A stretch of 64,000 nucleotides of DNA from Butyriboletus loyo (taxonomy: Eukaryota; Basidiomycota; Agaricomycetes; Boletales; Boletaceae), in assembly GCA_038093515.1 (NCBI GenBank), contig JBBPSI010000008.1, positions 186,001-250,000 on the forward strand. The letters are read 5' to 3'. Shown here in pieces: positions 45,169 to 56,690 of this stretch. Position numbers and translations under genes: made by a program. The first letter of the stretch is position 1; each line of letters begins with the position of its first letter. The notes beneath the pieces were generated by a model. It saw only the letters and a program-made list of their open reading frames with translations, had not been told where the DNA came from and ran no database searches.

Positions 45169-46532
45169 ATGTCCGATGCACCTTACATCCTGCACATATG
45201 GCCTGCAAAATGGGGCCTGCAGTCGCTTGACCCAACCTGTCTTGCGGCTGTCATGTATCTCCAGCTGACCATCCCAGGAAAATTCAAAGTAGCACCTTGC
45301 ACCAATCCGGACCAATCCCCCAACGGCAAGTAGATCCTTCCACCTGTTCCGAGTTATCTTGATCCATAAGCATAGGTCGACTGCCCTTTTTGACTCATGG
45401 ACACACTGTAGTCGCCACGTTTCCCTCCATAGTTGCTTTTGTGGCGTCCCTCGCCAAGTCGTTGGGCCCGTCGGGACCCATCGACCTCGACGCGTGTCTG
45501 ACCAACTCGCAAAAAGCTAAAAGGATTGCACTGTACGCACACATCGAAGGATGCATATCTGACATTGTTGTAAGTCAGTATCGCTTCGCCATCGTCTTAT
45601 CACACATCGGTTCAACGTGCAGTCACACATGTTCTACGGGATCGATGCCAATTTCTGGGGACTGACCAACCCGGCACTTGCGAGCGACATGCCCTTCCCA
45701 CAAAAATACTATGTGGCTAATCGGATACGAGAGGCGTACAGACCTCGTCTGCAGGCGGTAGGGCTTTGGAGTTTGTCTGACACCGAGGAAGAGCAGATGG
45801 GCATATTGGAGAGGGACAAGAAAAAGAAGCGAAGCTACAAGGTTACGTTCGAACGTGCTTTCGAAAGGGACAAGGTAGGTAATTCTTAGTGTCGATGACA
45901 GCACGCCGATCATTTGTCAAGATCCTGGACAAAGCAAGAACAGCACTTGGGGTGCACACAAGCCACTTGAAGGGAAAACGGTTCTTTTTCGTGGATCGGT
46001 ATGTGATTTTCCTCCGATTATGCAGTTCCTAATAGTAATGCTGGCTCGTAGTCCAACGAGCCTCGATGTGTACTTCGCTGCACATATCCTCCTATTGGCC
46101 GATACTCCGTTCCCCGACGCCGTTCTTCAGATACAACTGCGCGAGTTTTATCCAGAACTAGTTAAACACGCCCGACGCGTACAAGAGGAAGTGAAACGAG
46201 CGCCTTCTTATGAACTTTTCACGGTGTCAGAATCTTTACTGAGCTTCCTCATCCCTCGTTCATTCAGTGGTAGTCGCGCCCAGACCCAAGTAGACCCTGA
46301 TGATATCCAATACGGAAGGAGAACTCTACTTTTCGTACTAGGAACAATGGCTATGACTGCAACTTATATCTTCACACACGTCCACTTCGCAGGTAGCCGT
46401 GGCCCTGCCGGAGACTCGGATAGCGGCAACGAGGATGGTGAACATGAAGAACGTGAAGGTGAAGGAGGAGAGGAAGAAGAAGAAGAGCTTACGAGTGGCT
46501 CCGGGGCATTTACCGACGAAAACGATGACTAG
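45169..46532 (+). CDS. SAM37: SAM37/metaxin, mitochondrial outer-membrane sorting and assembly subunit
   Basis: Subunit of the SAM complex that inserts beta-barrel proteins. ATG 45169: MSDAPYILHIWPAKWGLQSL, DPTCLAAVMYLQLTIPGKFK, VAPCTNPDQSPNG joined to RLPFLTHGHTVVATFPSIVA, the thioredoxin-like N-domain. The GST-C-like part reads YAHIEGCISDIVSHMFYGID, PFPQKYYVANRIREAYRPRL, ILDKARTALGVHTSHLKGK, SPTSLDVYFAAHILLLADTP and LREFYPELVKHARRVQEEVK. A C-terminal hydrophobic segment (TLLFVLGTMAMTATYIFTHV) is a likely tail anchor, followed by a very acidic end (EEREGEGGEEEEEE). About 370 aa, five introns. The first intron (45326-45375) uses a GC donor. The LHIWPAKWGLxSLDPxCLA motif is characteristic. Confidence 0.92.
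45326..45375 (+). other. GC-AG intron in SAM37
   Basis: Junction AACG|GCAAGT...CATAG|GTCGACTG gives NG-RLPFLTHG in frame. GCAAGT is the textbook consensus for GC donors. The GT four bases on (AA|GTAGAT) would shift the frame. Length 50 nt, normal here. Confidence 0.8.
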
Positions 46533-46864
46533 GATTTGATCGCTGCTCTACCAATTACATAAGATGATGATGTCTATTTGGCTATCTACACTAATACATC
46601 AGGCAAACAAATTGTCTCGATGGCTCAAGAAAATATGTGGGAGGGAGTAAACGATGAATAGAAACTCGCTCCAAGGTGAATTGCACGAGTGTACCATAAC
46701 TGCGTAAGTTGGCGAACGCGTCGGGAGGGGAGAATTTCTGTGAGCAGTACCAGCCTAGCGAGGGTATTACGTAACATCTTGCTTATGACACGTGATACGC
46801 TCTACAATGGGGTTACATCGATATGCGGTAGAGTGTCCTCAACGTAAAGAACGACCAGCGCGAG

Positions 46865-48604
46865 ATGATAGACGACGACATCGTCGTTGTGGACGACGTC
46901 GAGGAGAACCACGCCGGCCCCTCATCGGCTGTCAACTATACAAGTCACCCACCGCCACCGCCACCACCCCAGCCGCAACGCACACGCCCGCTCCGAGCAG
47001 CCGCAGAACAGGCCATGGCTACCACCCTCCGTCTTCGTGGCTCGCCCGAGGCATCCGAACGCACGACGCGATTATCCTCTGGAAAACACAACAAACCCCA
47101 ACCCAAGCTCAAACTTAAGCTGAGCGAACGTGCAGCGGCGCAAGCCCCGGGCATGTCGTTCTTGGGTCCCTATGATCGTGAACTGGACTCGGACTCGGAC
47201 GATTTGACGTTTGAGGAGCAGTTTATCATTCGGATGCCGCCCGGTGAGGACTGCGAACGGTTGCGCAAGATGATTCAGTCGAGGGAGATTGGGAACGACG
47301 TTTGGTTCAAGTTTAAAGGTGCGTTCGAGGGTTTACGGGATGCCTCCCTGTTATCAAGGCCAACGAGGCGGTAGACTCGCGACGAGGTATCCTTCACATC
47401 GGCAATTCGCTGTATTCTTTCAAGTTGGTCGATCTACCGTGTATTATCGAAGCGCAGAAGACGTTGGACAACAAACAGATGTTCAAAGTGGCGGATATAT
47501 GTCAGGTACGTGTTTCCCCACTATGCGCGCTACGTGTAACATGGTTCTAGGGAGATATGAATACAGATGTTGGTGGTTGGAGACCGCATACAAAACGAAG
47601 AGGCTGTCACGGCGAACAGGAACGTCAGTATCAACGAATTCATCTGGCCGCATGGCATTACCCCTCCTTTGCATTACGTACGCAAGCGACGATTCCGAAA
47701 GCGGGTAAACAAACGGGTTCGTACCAGACGTGACTGCTCTTGCTTCTCTTTCCCTCACGGTTTGCACTATAGACGATAGAAAGCGTCGAAGAAGAAGTGG
47801 AACGGCTGCTGGCAGCAGACAACCTCGCATCGGAAGTCAAGTATGGTGAGTTGAAGGCGAGCACTTGTTTTTTTTTAGCACGCTTACTTGTCTCGCGTCG
47901 TAGATGTCCTCGAAAATGTTAACCCGGATCTTTCGGATTCTGAATTCATCGAGCGTGAAGAACCCCTCGAAGCGCCCACCCCTGGTCCTCAAGGCTCAGA
48001 AGCAGGCGATGTTGCTACCCCTGGACCCGACGCAGCGGACGAAGACGCAGAGGAAGCCGAGGGTGAAGAAGCCGAACCAGAGGGCGATATCGACGAAGAA
48101 CTAGCCGCAGAGCTTGACCTTGCATTAGGTGACGAAGAGGATGGAGGTGAGGAAGACGAAGATGACGAGGAGGAAGATGACGAGGAGGAGAGCGATGAAG
48201 ATGAAGACGATGAAGACGCTCAAGAGAGGAAACTGTTGAATGAGGAGATAAGAGACTTGGAGGCTGCTGTGGCGAAAAAGGAGCATGAAGTCTCAATCTC
48301 TGCAAATCCGCTCATCAAGGTATGTCATTCCTACTTATTTGTTGACGCAGCAAACATTGAGTGATCTTAGAAACGGTTCGAGGACGCCCTCAAGAAACTC
48401 TCGGCTGATTTGGAGATGAAACGCGCGCAGAGGGACGAGATGAAAGAGAGGCAACGGCGAAAGAAGGAGGGCATTGCCATTGAAGACCCAGACACGGATG
48501 CTGAAGTCGGCCCGCAGGACGAGGTGGAAGCTGGGGAAAATGCAGCCCGGGGGGATGCTGACCTGTTTGGATCGGATGATCCAAACGCTATGGACATTGG
48601 TTGA
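46865..48604 (+). CDS. TAF7: TFIID subunit TAF7 (TAFII55)
   Basis: General transcription factor subunit. ATG 46865 gives an acidic start (MIDDDIVVVDDVEENHAG), a poly-proline run and SERAAAQAPGMSFLGPYDRE. The TAFII55 domain follows: LTFEEQFIIRMPPGEDCERL, RKMIQSREIGNDVWFKFK, DSRRGILHIGNSLYSFKLVD, LPCIIEAQKTLDNKQMFKVA, DICQ, MLVVGDRIQNEEAVTANRNV and EFIWPHGITPPLHYVRKRRF. The second half is extremely acidic (EEDEDDEEEDDEEESDEDED) followed by a coiled coil (ALKKLSADLEMKRAQRDEMK) and ends DDPNAMDIG at 48604. Six introns. The LPCIIEAQKTLDNKQMFKVADICQ region and the HGITPPLHxVRKRRFR box identify TAF7. Confidence 0.94.
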
Positions 48605-48748
48605 GTTCAACCCACCCAATATATAATCTACACGCTAGTTTAGCCGTCTGCACGATGCTGCTTTCTACAGCAAAGGCTCTGGATATTCACACTGAAATCA
48701 GGCCCGAGTACGAACACGAGTCTGTCCTAGGGCGAGCAATGCATCCTG

Positions 48749-51233
48749 TCAAGATCGAGACAACCCAACGAGTCCTGCCTGCATCACGAGTGGCGCGTAT
48801 ACAATGCAAACAAACGGCGCAAACCACACGCCAAACACTTGCCAGTTCCACACCGCTCTCTCTACTTCTTTCGGTAGAAGAAGCCAACCCCAGGCAAGCA
48901 GCCAGTACGCTGCATAGACTGCCAACCGGGAAGGTTTGCTCAGGAGCGAGGTCGATGTTCGGGAGGGTCGGGATGAGACACGACTACAAATAAGCGGAAT
49001 GCCAAGGGTGACGGCAAGCGTTGCGGCGAGAGAAAAGTTGAGGAGGGACGTTATGGAAATGACCGTCGATGCCAAACAGAGGTTGAAGGATTGCAGGAGC
49101 ATTGAGAACGGTGCTGTTTCGAGTGGGTGTGACGGTATAAGTGCAAGGAGGGCCCGAGGAATGGGGCTAAACGCCAGGAGGAGGACCCATGAAGACACCT
49201 GAAGAGGCCCGCGCGGCGATGAGCGAGGTACAAAGATACGAAGAGTAAACATACATATTGGTTCTGGAGGAACCATGAAGTGTTGATTATTGCGAATGTC
49301 AATAGACCGACGGCATGCGTCACAAGGATGGTGACAATGGCAGGTAACACGGGCCTTCGTCTCGGTCGCCATGTCGGCTGAACTGTCGGAATAGCCGTAT
49401 TCGCAGCGTTCGCATCCTTTCCATCGTCTTCTTTATCCTTCTGTTGCAACCTGCTCGGAGACACTTGCACCCAGCCGGCCTCTACCCACTGCCCGAGTCC
49501 CCAAAATATCATCGCAACCCCGACCAGCACAGCACTGGGGAGGAACATTCCGATCTTCATGAAGGTTCCCGGAGTTGTGAGTATGTAGAAAAAGAAAGAA
49601 GCATGAAGACGCTCGAGAAGGTTATTCGATGTACGAAGAGTTGACTCGATTATTCTGACAAAGTATAACCATACGGACGGCATAATATCAGGGAAGACGG
49701 ACCTGCCAAGAGCAAAGAATCCGTGGGGACCATCAGCTGGAATAGCATACAGAGTGATTGCATCAATCCGGAATCTGTGTTAAACAGTTCAGTTGCTCGA
49801 TCTTGTATTTGATTGGTGTTGGCAACTCACCGGTGGAATAAGCCATGTGCCCCACTCGGCTGTCCCCTTCCTTGATAACTGACATGTCTTTTTACATTCC
49901 TCGCTCGGTATTCAAACTCCCGGAGCTGCGGACTGCGTTTCATGAACTCTGGCGCGTTTGCTAAGAGACTGTGCTGCGGTGCATCATGTAATTCAAGATG
50001 GTCGTAAAGGACGAGGGGGACGCCGCCTGTGTAATGGGAGATAAGACGGAGTGAGTTTATTAAGTCTTGGTTGGGTAGCCGGCCATTAAGACCCTCTGCG
50101 TATGGAGAGGGAGTCGATTTAGCCTGCAAGGGGTGACGATAATGAAGACGAACCAAAGAACACGCCAAGGTGAGAGAACGAGTGTCCGCTGTAATCAATG
50201 TTGAGGGCGTGCCAGATGACGCCGGAGGTAAGCTCGAGGAGATCTGTGTCGAGATCTGTATGACCATGTTAGTAAAATAATGCTGAGGAAAGTGAATCTG
50301 ACTTTGTGGTATCGTGCCATGGTACGCATTTAGCCAGGCGTATGTGCCATCAAGATAGTTGTCTCCTATCACAAAGATGATATCCTTCGCCCAAAGCGAA
50401 TAGTCTGGCGTAGGTCAAGGAAAAACCCGAGGAAAGAGTGGGATGTGCATACTTTTCAGGAAACCAGCAAGCGCTATCACTGTCGCGGTGCCTCGCAGAT
50501 TGTATCGCTGTTCGCCGACCTCGCTAAGCCACGACGCACTGACGACAATAGCTTCAGAGCCTGAAGCTCGGGGCGAGTTCATGAGGGCATAAACATTAAC
50601 GCCAGAGACGTTCTGTCGGCGACACAGGCATAAGGTCTTCGTATCGGAGTTGATAGACAAGTACGTACACCGGAGGGGGTCACGAACGTGTAATTTTGAA
50701 TCGCGGCAGCGAGGCCAAGCTTTGTAAATTCATCACGAATGAAGTTGGCTCTCCTATTCGGTATGTTATAACACCATGGCAGTTAACAAGATGGTTTTGT
50801 AATCTCACTGCTCACTCGTAGCATTCCCATCACGGAGACCTTCTAGATGATGAAGATATAAGTCTGCCTGGTGTACGTCTTGCCAATTCCAGTTGGTATT
50901 GACCTGTACTCGGACTCATGGCGCGTAATGCCTTGCGTTTAACGTTGAGGGACGCACCTGAGATGGTTGCAACGCATTTTCGTCAATGTAAACGCCCTGA
51001 GAAAGTAGTGGGATTGGGATTAGGGTCATCCATATGTAACCGGCTGCAAGTAAGGCGGTCCTGAACGATGGTGCAGGAACTCGTTAACACGATGGGAGCA
51101 GAGAGAGGACAAAAACAAACGTGATCTTTGAGAGGTTGCGATAAATGACGGCTGTGGCATTCTTCCGTCGTCGTAGTCGAACTACGTTCGCGTTTTGTCG
51201 TGGTCTCCTGAACAGATTTTGTATTCTGTCCAT
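48749..51233 (-). CDS. GAA1: GPI transamidase subunit GAA1
   Basis: ER membrane subunit of the complex that attaches GPI anchors. ATG 51233: MDRIQNLFRRPRQNANVVRL, RRRKNATAVIYRNLSKITTA, LLAAGYIWMTLIPIPLLSQG (first TM), VYIDENALQPSQVNTNWNWQ, DVHQADLYLHHLEGLRDGN, FIRDEFTKLGLAAAIQNYTF. The metallopeptidase-like lumenal domain follows: NVSGVNVYALMNSPRASGSE, IVVSASWLSEVGEQRYNLRG, TATVIALAGFLK, DIIFVIGDNYLDGTYAWLNA, SPYAEGLNGRLPNQDLINSL, GGVPLVLYDH, FRIDAITLYAIPADGPHGFF. The end has several TM segments (FLPSAVLVGVAMIFWGLGQW and four or five more), stop 48749. At least eight introns. About 620 aa. Divergent from the USP48-like gene, starts 191 bp apart. Confidence 0.94.
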
Positions 51234-51424
51234 GTTCATGACCTTGGGTGGCCTGTTTCAAGCGCGAACTTGTATAATTGTGCGTGTAATACCTCGGCTG
51301 GTGAGCAGTCGGGATTCGGCCGGGAACCTGTCAGGGTCTCCACTTGGACCTCTCCGCATCTTCTTTCTTTTGCAACCTCCAGGTCATATCCGACACCAGC
51401 GGCGGACGCTGTGTAATCTCTACT

Positions 51425-54400
51425 ATGTCACCAAAGCGCAAACGCAGAGCTTCTCTCACACACAAAGGTCTTGCTGCTGGCGAACAGCTCAAACGTGCCA
51501 AGCTTGCAGCGGCCGACTCCTCGCCTTGGAGTTGGGTCGACACAGAGGTCTCGGATGTGTCCCAGATCACGCTTGAGCACCGTCTCATGACTTGTGGCCT
51601 GTCGAAACGCAATAAGAATCCTTTTTGCGGCAGCAGGCGCGCACTAGAGCCCGCAAAGTCTTCCCATACGTCTGCTGACGAAACCCAGACTACGGTTGCC
51701 AGTGGTGAACTTGAGAACGATATCATCGTTGTCTCCGATGACAAACCACCACACTGTAACAAGAAAGTGTGCAAGAATAACCCCAACTGCTTGAACTACC
51801 TCGGTCAGCAGCAATGGGAAGACGAAGGTAAGCCGCGGTCCGGTGAACGCGTTTAAAGGGTTCAGCGTAATCCCGGACGTGTGTTTCATCTAGCAACGGC
51901 CAGGCAACTGTTCATCAAAGCTTTGGATCTAGGTTTCAATCCGATCCTCAGCTCTCGTGACCCCGATTTGCCTGTTGGCTTGATGGTAGGTCATGGTCTC
52001 TTGATTTTATGCAGATTGTCTACATCTGTGCTGTGCAGAATCTCGGCGCAACCTGCTACGCAAACGCTTTCCTTCAAGTATGTATTCTCTACGATGTTCT
52101 GGTTATTCCTACTTACGGAGGCTTGGAGGTGTGGTTCCGTGATCTGGCATTTCGACATGGAGTTTACCAATGTCAACCTTCCCAGGATACTGAGAACAGT
52201 TTTGAAGTTTGTTTCCGCTTGTGCGATCTCAACCCAGAACCTGACTACAGAACTTCGCTTCAGGATTCTCCCGTATTCCAACTTCAAGTGACATTCGCCG
52301 CCCTTCAGGAGAGTACACAGAATGTATACAACCCGGCCAAGTTTGCAGAGAGCCTCAAACTGTCTACGTCTGAGCAGCAGGATGCACAAGAGTTGGTTCT
52401 GTTACAGGAACCAAACGTCCCCGCTAAATGATATTTTGGCAGGTTTTCAAAACTCTTCATGTCACATCTTGACAATGAATTCAAGAAACAGCTTACCCCG
52501 TCTCTCCAGATACTCATATCTAATCAAGCAGGTCATATTGTCTCTGTCACCGTCATCCCACTCACATCCTTGACAGTTTCAAGGGGAGTTAGTATATGGA
52601 ACCCTCTGCCATAACTGCCACTACAAATCCGAGCGTACATCCGATTTTCTCGAGCTTGAGATCAATATAGAGGTGACAACGGATTTCTTCACCAAACAGT
52701 ATTCGATTTGACAACAAGTTAGAATAATGCGAGACTTGAAGATCGTATAGCTGCTCTCTTACAGAACGAGAAACTCACGGGCGACAACAGGTAGGATCTC
52801 TTGTTGCTTGTTCAGTACGGCTCTCTCCCGACTCATAGCATTTCAATGTCAGATATTCCTGCTCAAACTGTGCTTCGCTTCAGGACGCGACCCGCTATAC
52901 CGAATTACGTTCTCTGCCTCCGGTCCTCCATTTTTCTCTCCTTCGTTTCGTTTATGATTTCGACTCTATGGAGAGGAAAAAATCCAAACATAATTTGCTA
53001 TTTCCTATGATGCTGGATATGACCAGGTTCGTCAAAGCTGACGAGAGCGTGAGCGATGTGGAGGGAGGAGAGGGCGCAGCGAGTATCTACGAGTTGAGGG
53101 GGGTCTTGTTGCATAAAGGGCCGAGTGCTTACCACGGCCATTACGAGGCTCAGGTTCTGGATACTGGGTGAGTTTGACCAACTGTCTCATGAATTCGCTT
53201 ACCTATTGATGTGCAGCTCGAAGACATGGTTCCAGTTCGACGACGAGGTTGTAACGAGGATAGATTTCCTCGGAGAGAAACGATATACTGGCAAAGAAGT
53301 GGCGGATGTTCCGAATGATAATGGGACTACCAAGAAGTGCGTATCCTCTCCTGAATGTGGTTTGGTTCCCTCATGTTTTTGTGTCAGGAGTGCGAGTCAA
53401 CCCCGCGGTCGTCCCGCGAAGAAGCGAAGGATCGACGATACTGACGATGAGATTGTCGAGTACGTGATTACTCCCACATCATCAAAATTTCCGTTCGATT
53501 TATCTTGCTTGTGCCGGACATCTTTCAGATTGCCGTCCTCCACGGAAGCCCAGGTTTCCTTGCCTGGAAAGGCCCCAGAAGGGTGCGTAACGGGTGCCAT
53601 ATGATGCACTCAGCTATTTGATTTTGTCAAAATAGCGATGTCTTCTCGTCAAGAGACGCCTATATGCTTATCTACGCTCGGAAGGAAAAAGAGCCGTCGA
53701 CCGTCGGCCATGCGCCTACCCCAAATCTTGCCAAGAGCACCCTTGATCCCAATTCTGCTTCCAATATTATTAATGGTACCTCTAGGCCCTACGTCGACTC
53801 CCAAATTGCTTCGGACCCGACTGACCTCATTCCACCTCAACGTGCACGAGACGTGGTCAAAGCTCTCAACGGAGCGCATGATGAAGCCTGCGAACTCTAC
53901 TCGCGAAGGTCAGTGCCCCAAAATTTAATTTCCCACACTGGTACGATCTGGAAGCAGAGAAAAGGAAGTCAAGGAACGGTTCGCGGAATTGAGGGGATGG
54001 ATGCGGAGTGTATATACCCATTGGCATCTTGCATCTGTCGAAGAGGTATGGGGAGCATTCTGGGGTTGCCATGCGTCGTTTGATTGAGGATTTCCTTTTC
54101 AGGATTCCGTAGTGGTTAGCAGACAAGCGCTCGAGAATTGGCTGGCAAAGCCGTTTGTGCAGCCCGAGGAGCACAAGTCGCGTTCCCAATCTGTTTCAGG
54201 AGACGCCGAGCTTCAAGTATGCGACATCTTGTGCACTCATGGTGCGCTCCATCCGCACAAGGCTAGTAGCATGAAGCGCATATCGAGAGTCAGTGCGAAC
54301 CCTCGCTGTTCGTTGTAACTTACCAAGTGTTCACTGATCCAGCAAGCATACGAGAGACTCAGTCTTCGTGAGGATATCGGACCTCTGCGTAGCCCACAGG

Positions 54401-56439
54401 AAGTCTGCGAAATTTGTGTCAAAGAGTCTTTCACAGGTGAGCCGCATGGCCATGTTTCAGCTTTGCCAACTCACCCTCGTGTCCACAGAGCGACTTTACC
54501 AGATCGAGCATCCGCGTTTAGTCGCTCAGTTCGATGAGATGTGTGATGTGCAGCAAGGAGAGTCTGGATACTGGATTTCCAAAGCCTGGCTGAAAGGTAT
54601 TCATCACCATCAGTTCACGCCGCTAAGTGATTCACCCGCCCGTGTCGCATGTGTAGGTTGGAGAGTTCAGAAGCCCAGGATGCATGTTCCGCTGCATAGT
54701 GATCCATCTCCCGACTCAGCCGAGTTTCGTGGACACGTGCGCTGTGATCACGATCAGCTATCGCTCGTGTCAACTGCCCGTCGAAGTATATCCTCTCAGG
54801 TAAGCAGCGGGGTCGTTCAAAAAACAGGGAATCAATTGCGGGACGTGGGGGTTAACAAGTGTTTGTTTTTTTATTTCTGATTAGGCATGTGAGATTCTCA
54901 AGAAGTTGTTCCCCGATTGGATACCGCTATCAACCAACGAAGAGCCTTGTGCAATTTGCGAGGCCTACATCCATACTTCGAAAGAGGATAAACGTGAGCT
55001 ACGGAGAAAAGCAGAAGATGAAAAGGTGAGCCTGTGGGCGTTTCTGCTTGACCGCCTTGATAATCGTCTTCCATTTCACGAGCTCATTGTTAACGTCCAA
55101 CAGGCACGATTACGACATATGCACGACAATGCATTAATAGGAAATACCCTTTTACTCGAGAACGTTCCATGTGCCGTCCTTCCAGCCGACTTTGTCCGAA
55201 TATGGAGAAAGTGGGTTGGTCGACCGGCTGAAATCCCTCGTCCCGATAAAGTCGACACATCATTACTCTTTTGCCAGCATGGTCACCTGGTGTTCGACCC
55301 TAACGCACCGAATGATTGGGACAGCAATGTTGCTCTCATCCAAATGAATGAATGGCTTGTCTTGCAAGAGCTGTAGGTTTCACTCTACCGCCCATACAAC
55401 TTTCTTCCCATCTGAATGTCTGCCGACACGCATCATGCTAACACATGGTCGCAACAGATACAATTGTGGACCCGCGGTCGCCGTTGAGAAAAGACTGACC
55501 GAAGATTCAGTGGGCGTATTGGATACGAGATTCGCGCATGATACGCCCGTGTGTCACGCTTGCCGTTTGGAACGGTAAGTTAGCCCAGACCTCAAGTTCC
55601 GTATTAACGCGGAGTAGATTGGACGATCTCCTTCGCCGCTTTACCTATATATACAGTCATTTCTGGTATTCTGACCGCACCGTTCCATTTTATATGACTA
55701 GGCGCCGCGATTACAACCTCACCGACATCACCGTGCGATTGTTGGGTTCGAAACCTGTCACTGGCGGCGAACATGATGAAGGTCTGCCACAGCAACGCGG
55801 CAGCCACCAGACGAAACAGGAGTTTGGACCCCGAACGACAGGCGGAACGAGGCAGTCTAAACGCATTCGTCAAGGTAGGGACAGACGAGAGAACACGCGG
55901 TTGAGGATATCCAAATCGACGACCGTCAAGGACATCAAAGTCAAGGTCCGTCCATCACTTCATCCCCCTTTTCTTTTTTCTCCCCCGTCCATCGATTCGA
56001 TTGTTGACAACATACAAATTAAAAAAATGGTGTTACTTTTTTTTTTTCCATCGTTTAGTTGCACGAATCGTTCAAGATTCCGACGATCTGTCAAAGATTG
56101 TTTTACAAGGATCGGGAACTCCAGGACAGCACGGTCACAGTTGAAGCGCTGGGTATCTTGATGAACGATACCCTTGATCTTCGGGAGGAAGCTGAGAATG
56201 AAGATAACCTCTCGAATAGTCCCGACAGGCGTGCGAGCAAGCGACGAAAAGCGGAGAAAGGTTTTGGCGGAACCTTGTTGGCAGCGGCTGCGTCTTACGC
56301 AAGCCTCTCTGCTGACACTGGTACAAGCTCCGAAGGCGAAGGGCATGAATCGGCCAAGCCTTGTCCGGCTTGTACGTTTGACAACCCCTTGGACAATCTC
56401 TTCTGTGACATGTGTGGGCAAAAGGTGGATGTGACTTGA
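51425..56439 (+). CDS. USP48-like ubiquitin-specific protease with C-terminal UBL and RanBP2-type zinc finger
   Basis: Large deubiquitinase, roughly 1,100 aa over about 20 exons. The ATG at 51425 starts a basic, probably nuclear N-terminus (MSPKRKRRASLTHKGLAAGE). The USP domain has the Cys box VGLMNLGATCYANAFLQ, VWFRDLAFRHGVYQCQPSQD, ESLKLSTSEQQDAQE, FQGELVYGTLCHNCHYKSER, the finger YSCSNCASLQDATRYTELRS, and the His box LRGVLLHKGPSAYHGHYEAQ, WFQFDDEVVTRI and AYMLIYARKEK. DUSP-like modules follow (RSVYTHWHLASVEEDSVVVS, RQALENWLAKPFVQ; DWIPLSTNEEPCAICEAYIH; LFCQHGHLVFDPN). Then a ubiquitin-like domain (TRLRISKSTTVKDIKVKLHE, KIPTICQRLFYKDRELQDST) and a C4 finger (CPACTFDNPLDNLFCDMCGQ). The catalytic triad looks intact. 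Exon count and borders are approximate. Confidence 0.92.
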
Positions 56440-56690
56440 AGAGTGTATACTTGTCCTTTTGCTATCACATATGACTACAGATAATGCTTAATCGACCCGT
56501 TTTCTTCTCCTTTTTCTTTACAAGCGAACGGCATGAAAATATGATTGGAAACAAAACAAATGCGCGACATTTCTATGATTGATCACACCGAACGAAAAGA
56601 GGAAACCCAAGCAGTAACAAACACAGACCAAAAAAAAAAAAAAGCCCAAACCAGTATAACACCGTGTGACGTGAGTTACCCTGTTAAATG
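56440..56690. other. Convergent intergenic gap
   Basis: About 250 bp between the USP48-like stop and the stop of the minus-strand regulator. Contains a homopolymer A run at about 56630-56643. Confidence 0.5.

Noticed and set aside
46945..47154. Minus-strand frame ending in poly-glycine
   Set aside because: Antisense shadow of the TAF7 poly-proline exon.
40551..56439. Ubiquitin-system cluster (OTU1, USP48-like, with F-box and CTLH genes nearby)
   Set aside because: The genes are far apart, interrupted by unrelated housekeeping genes and on different strands; proximity looks accidental.
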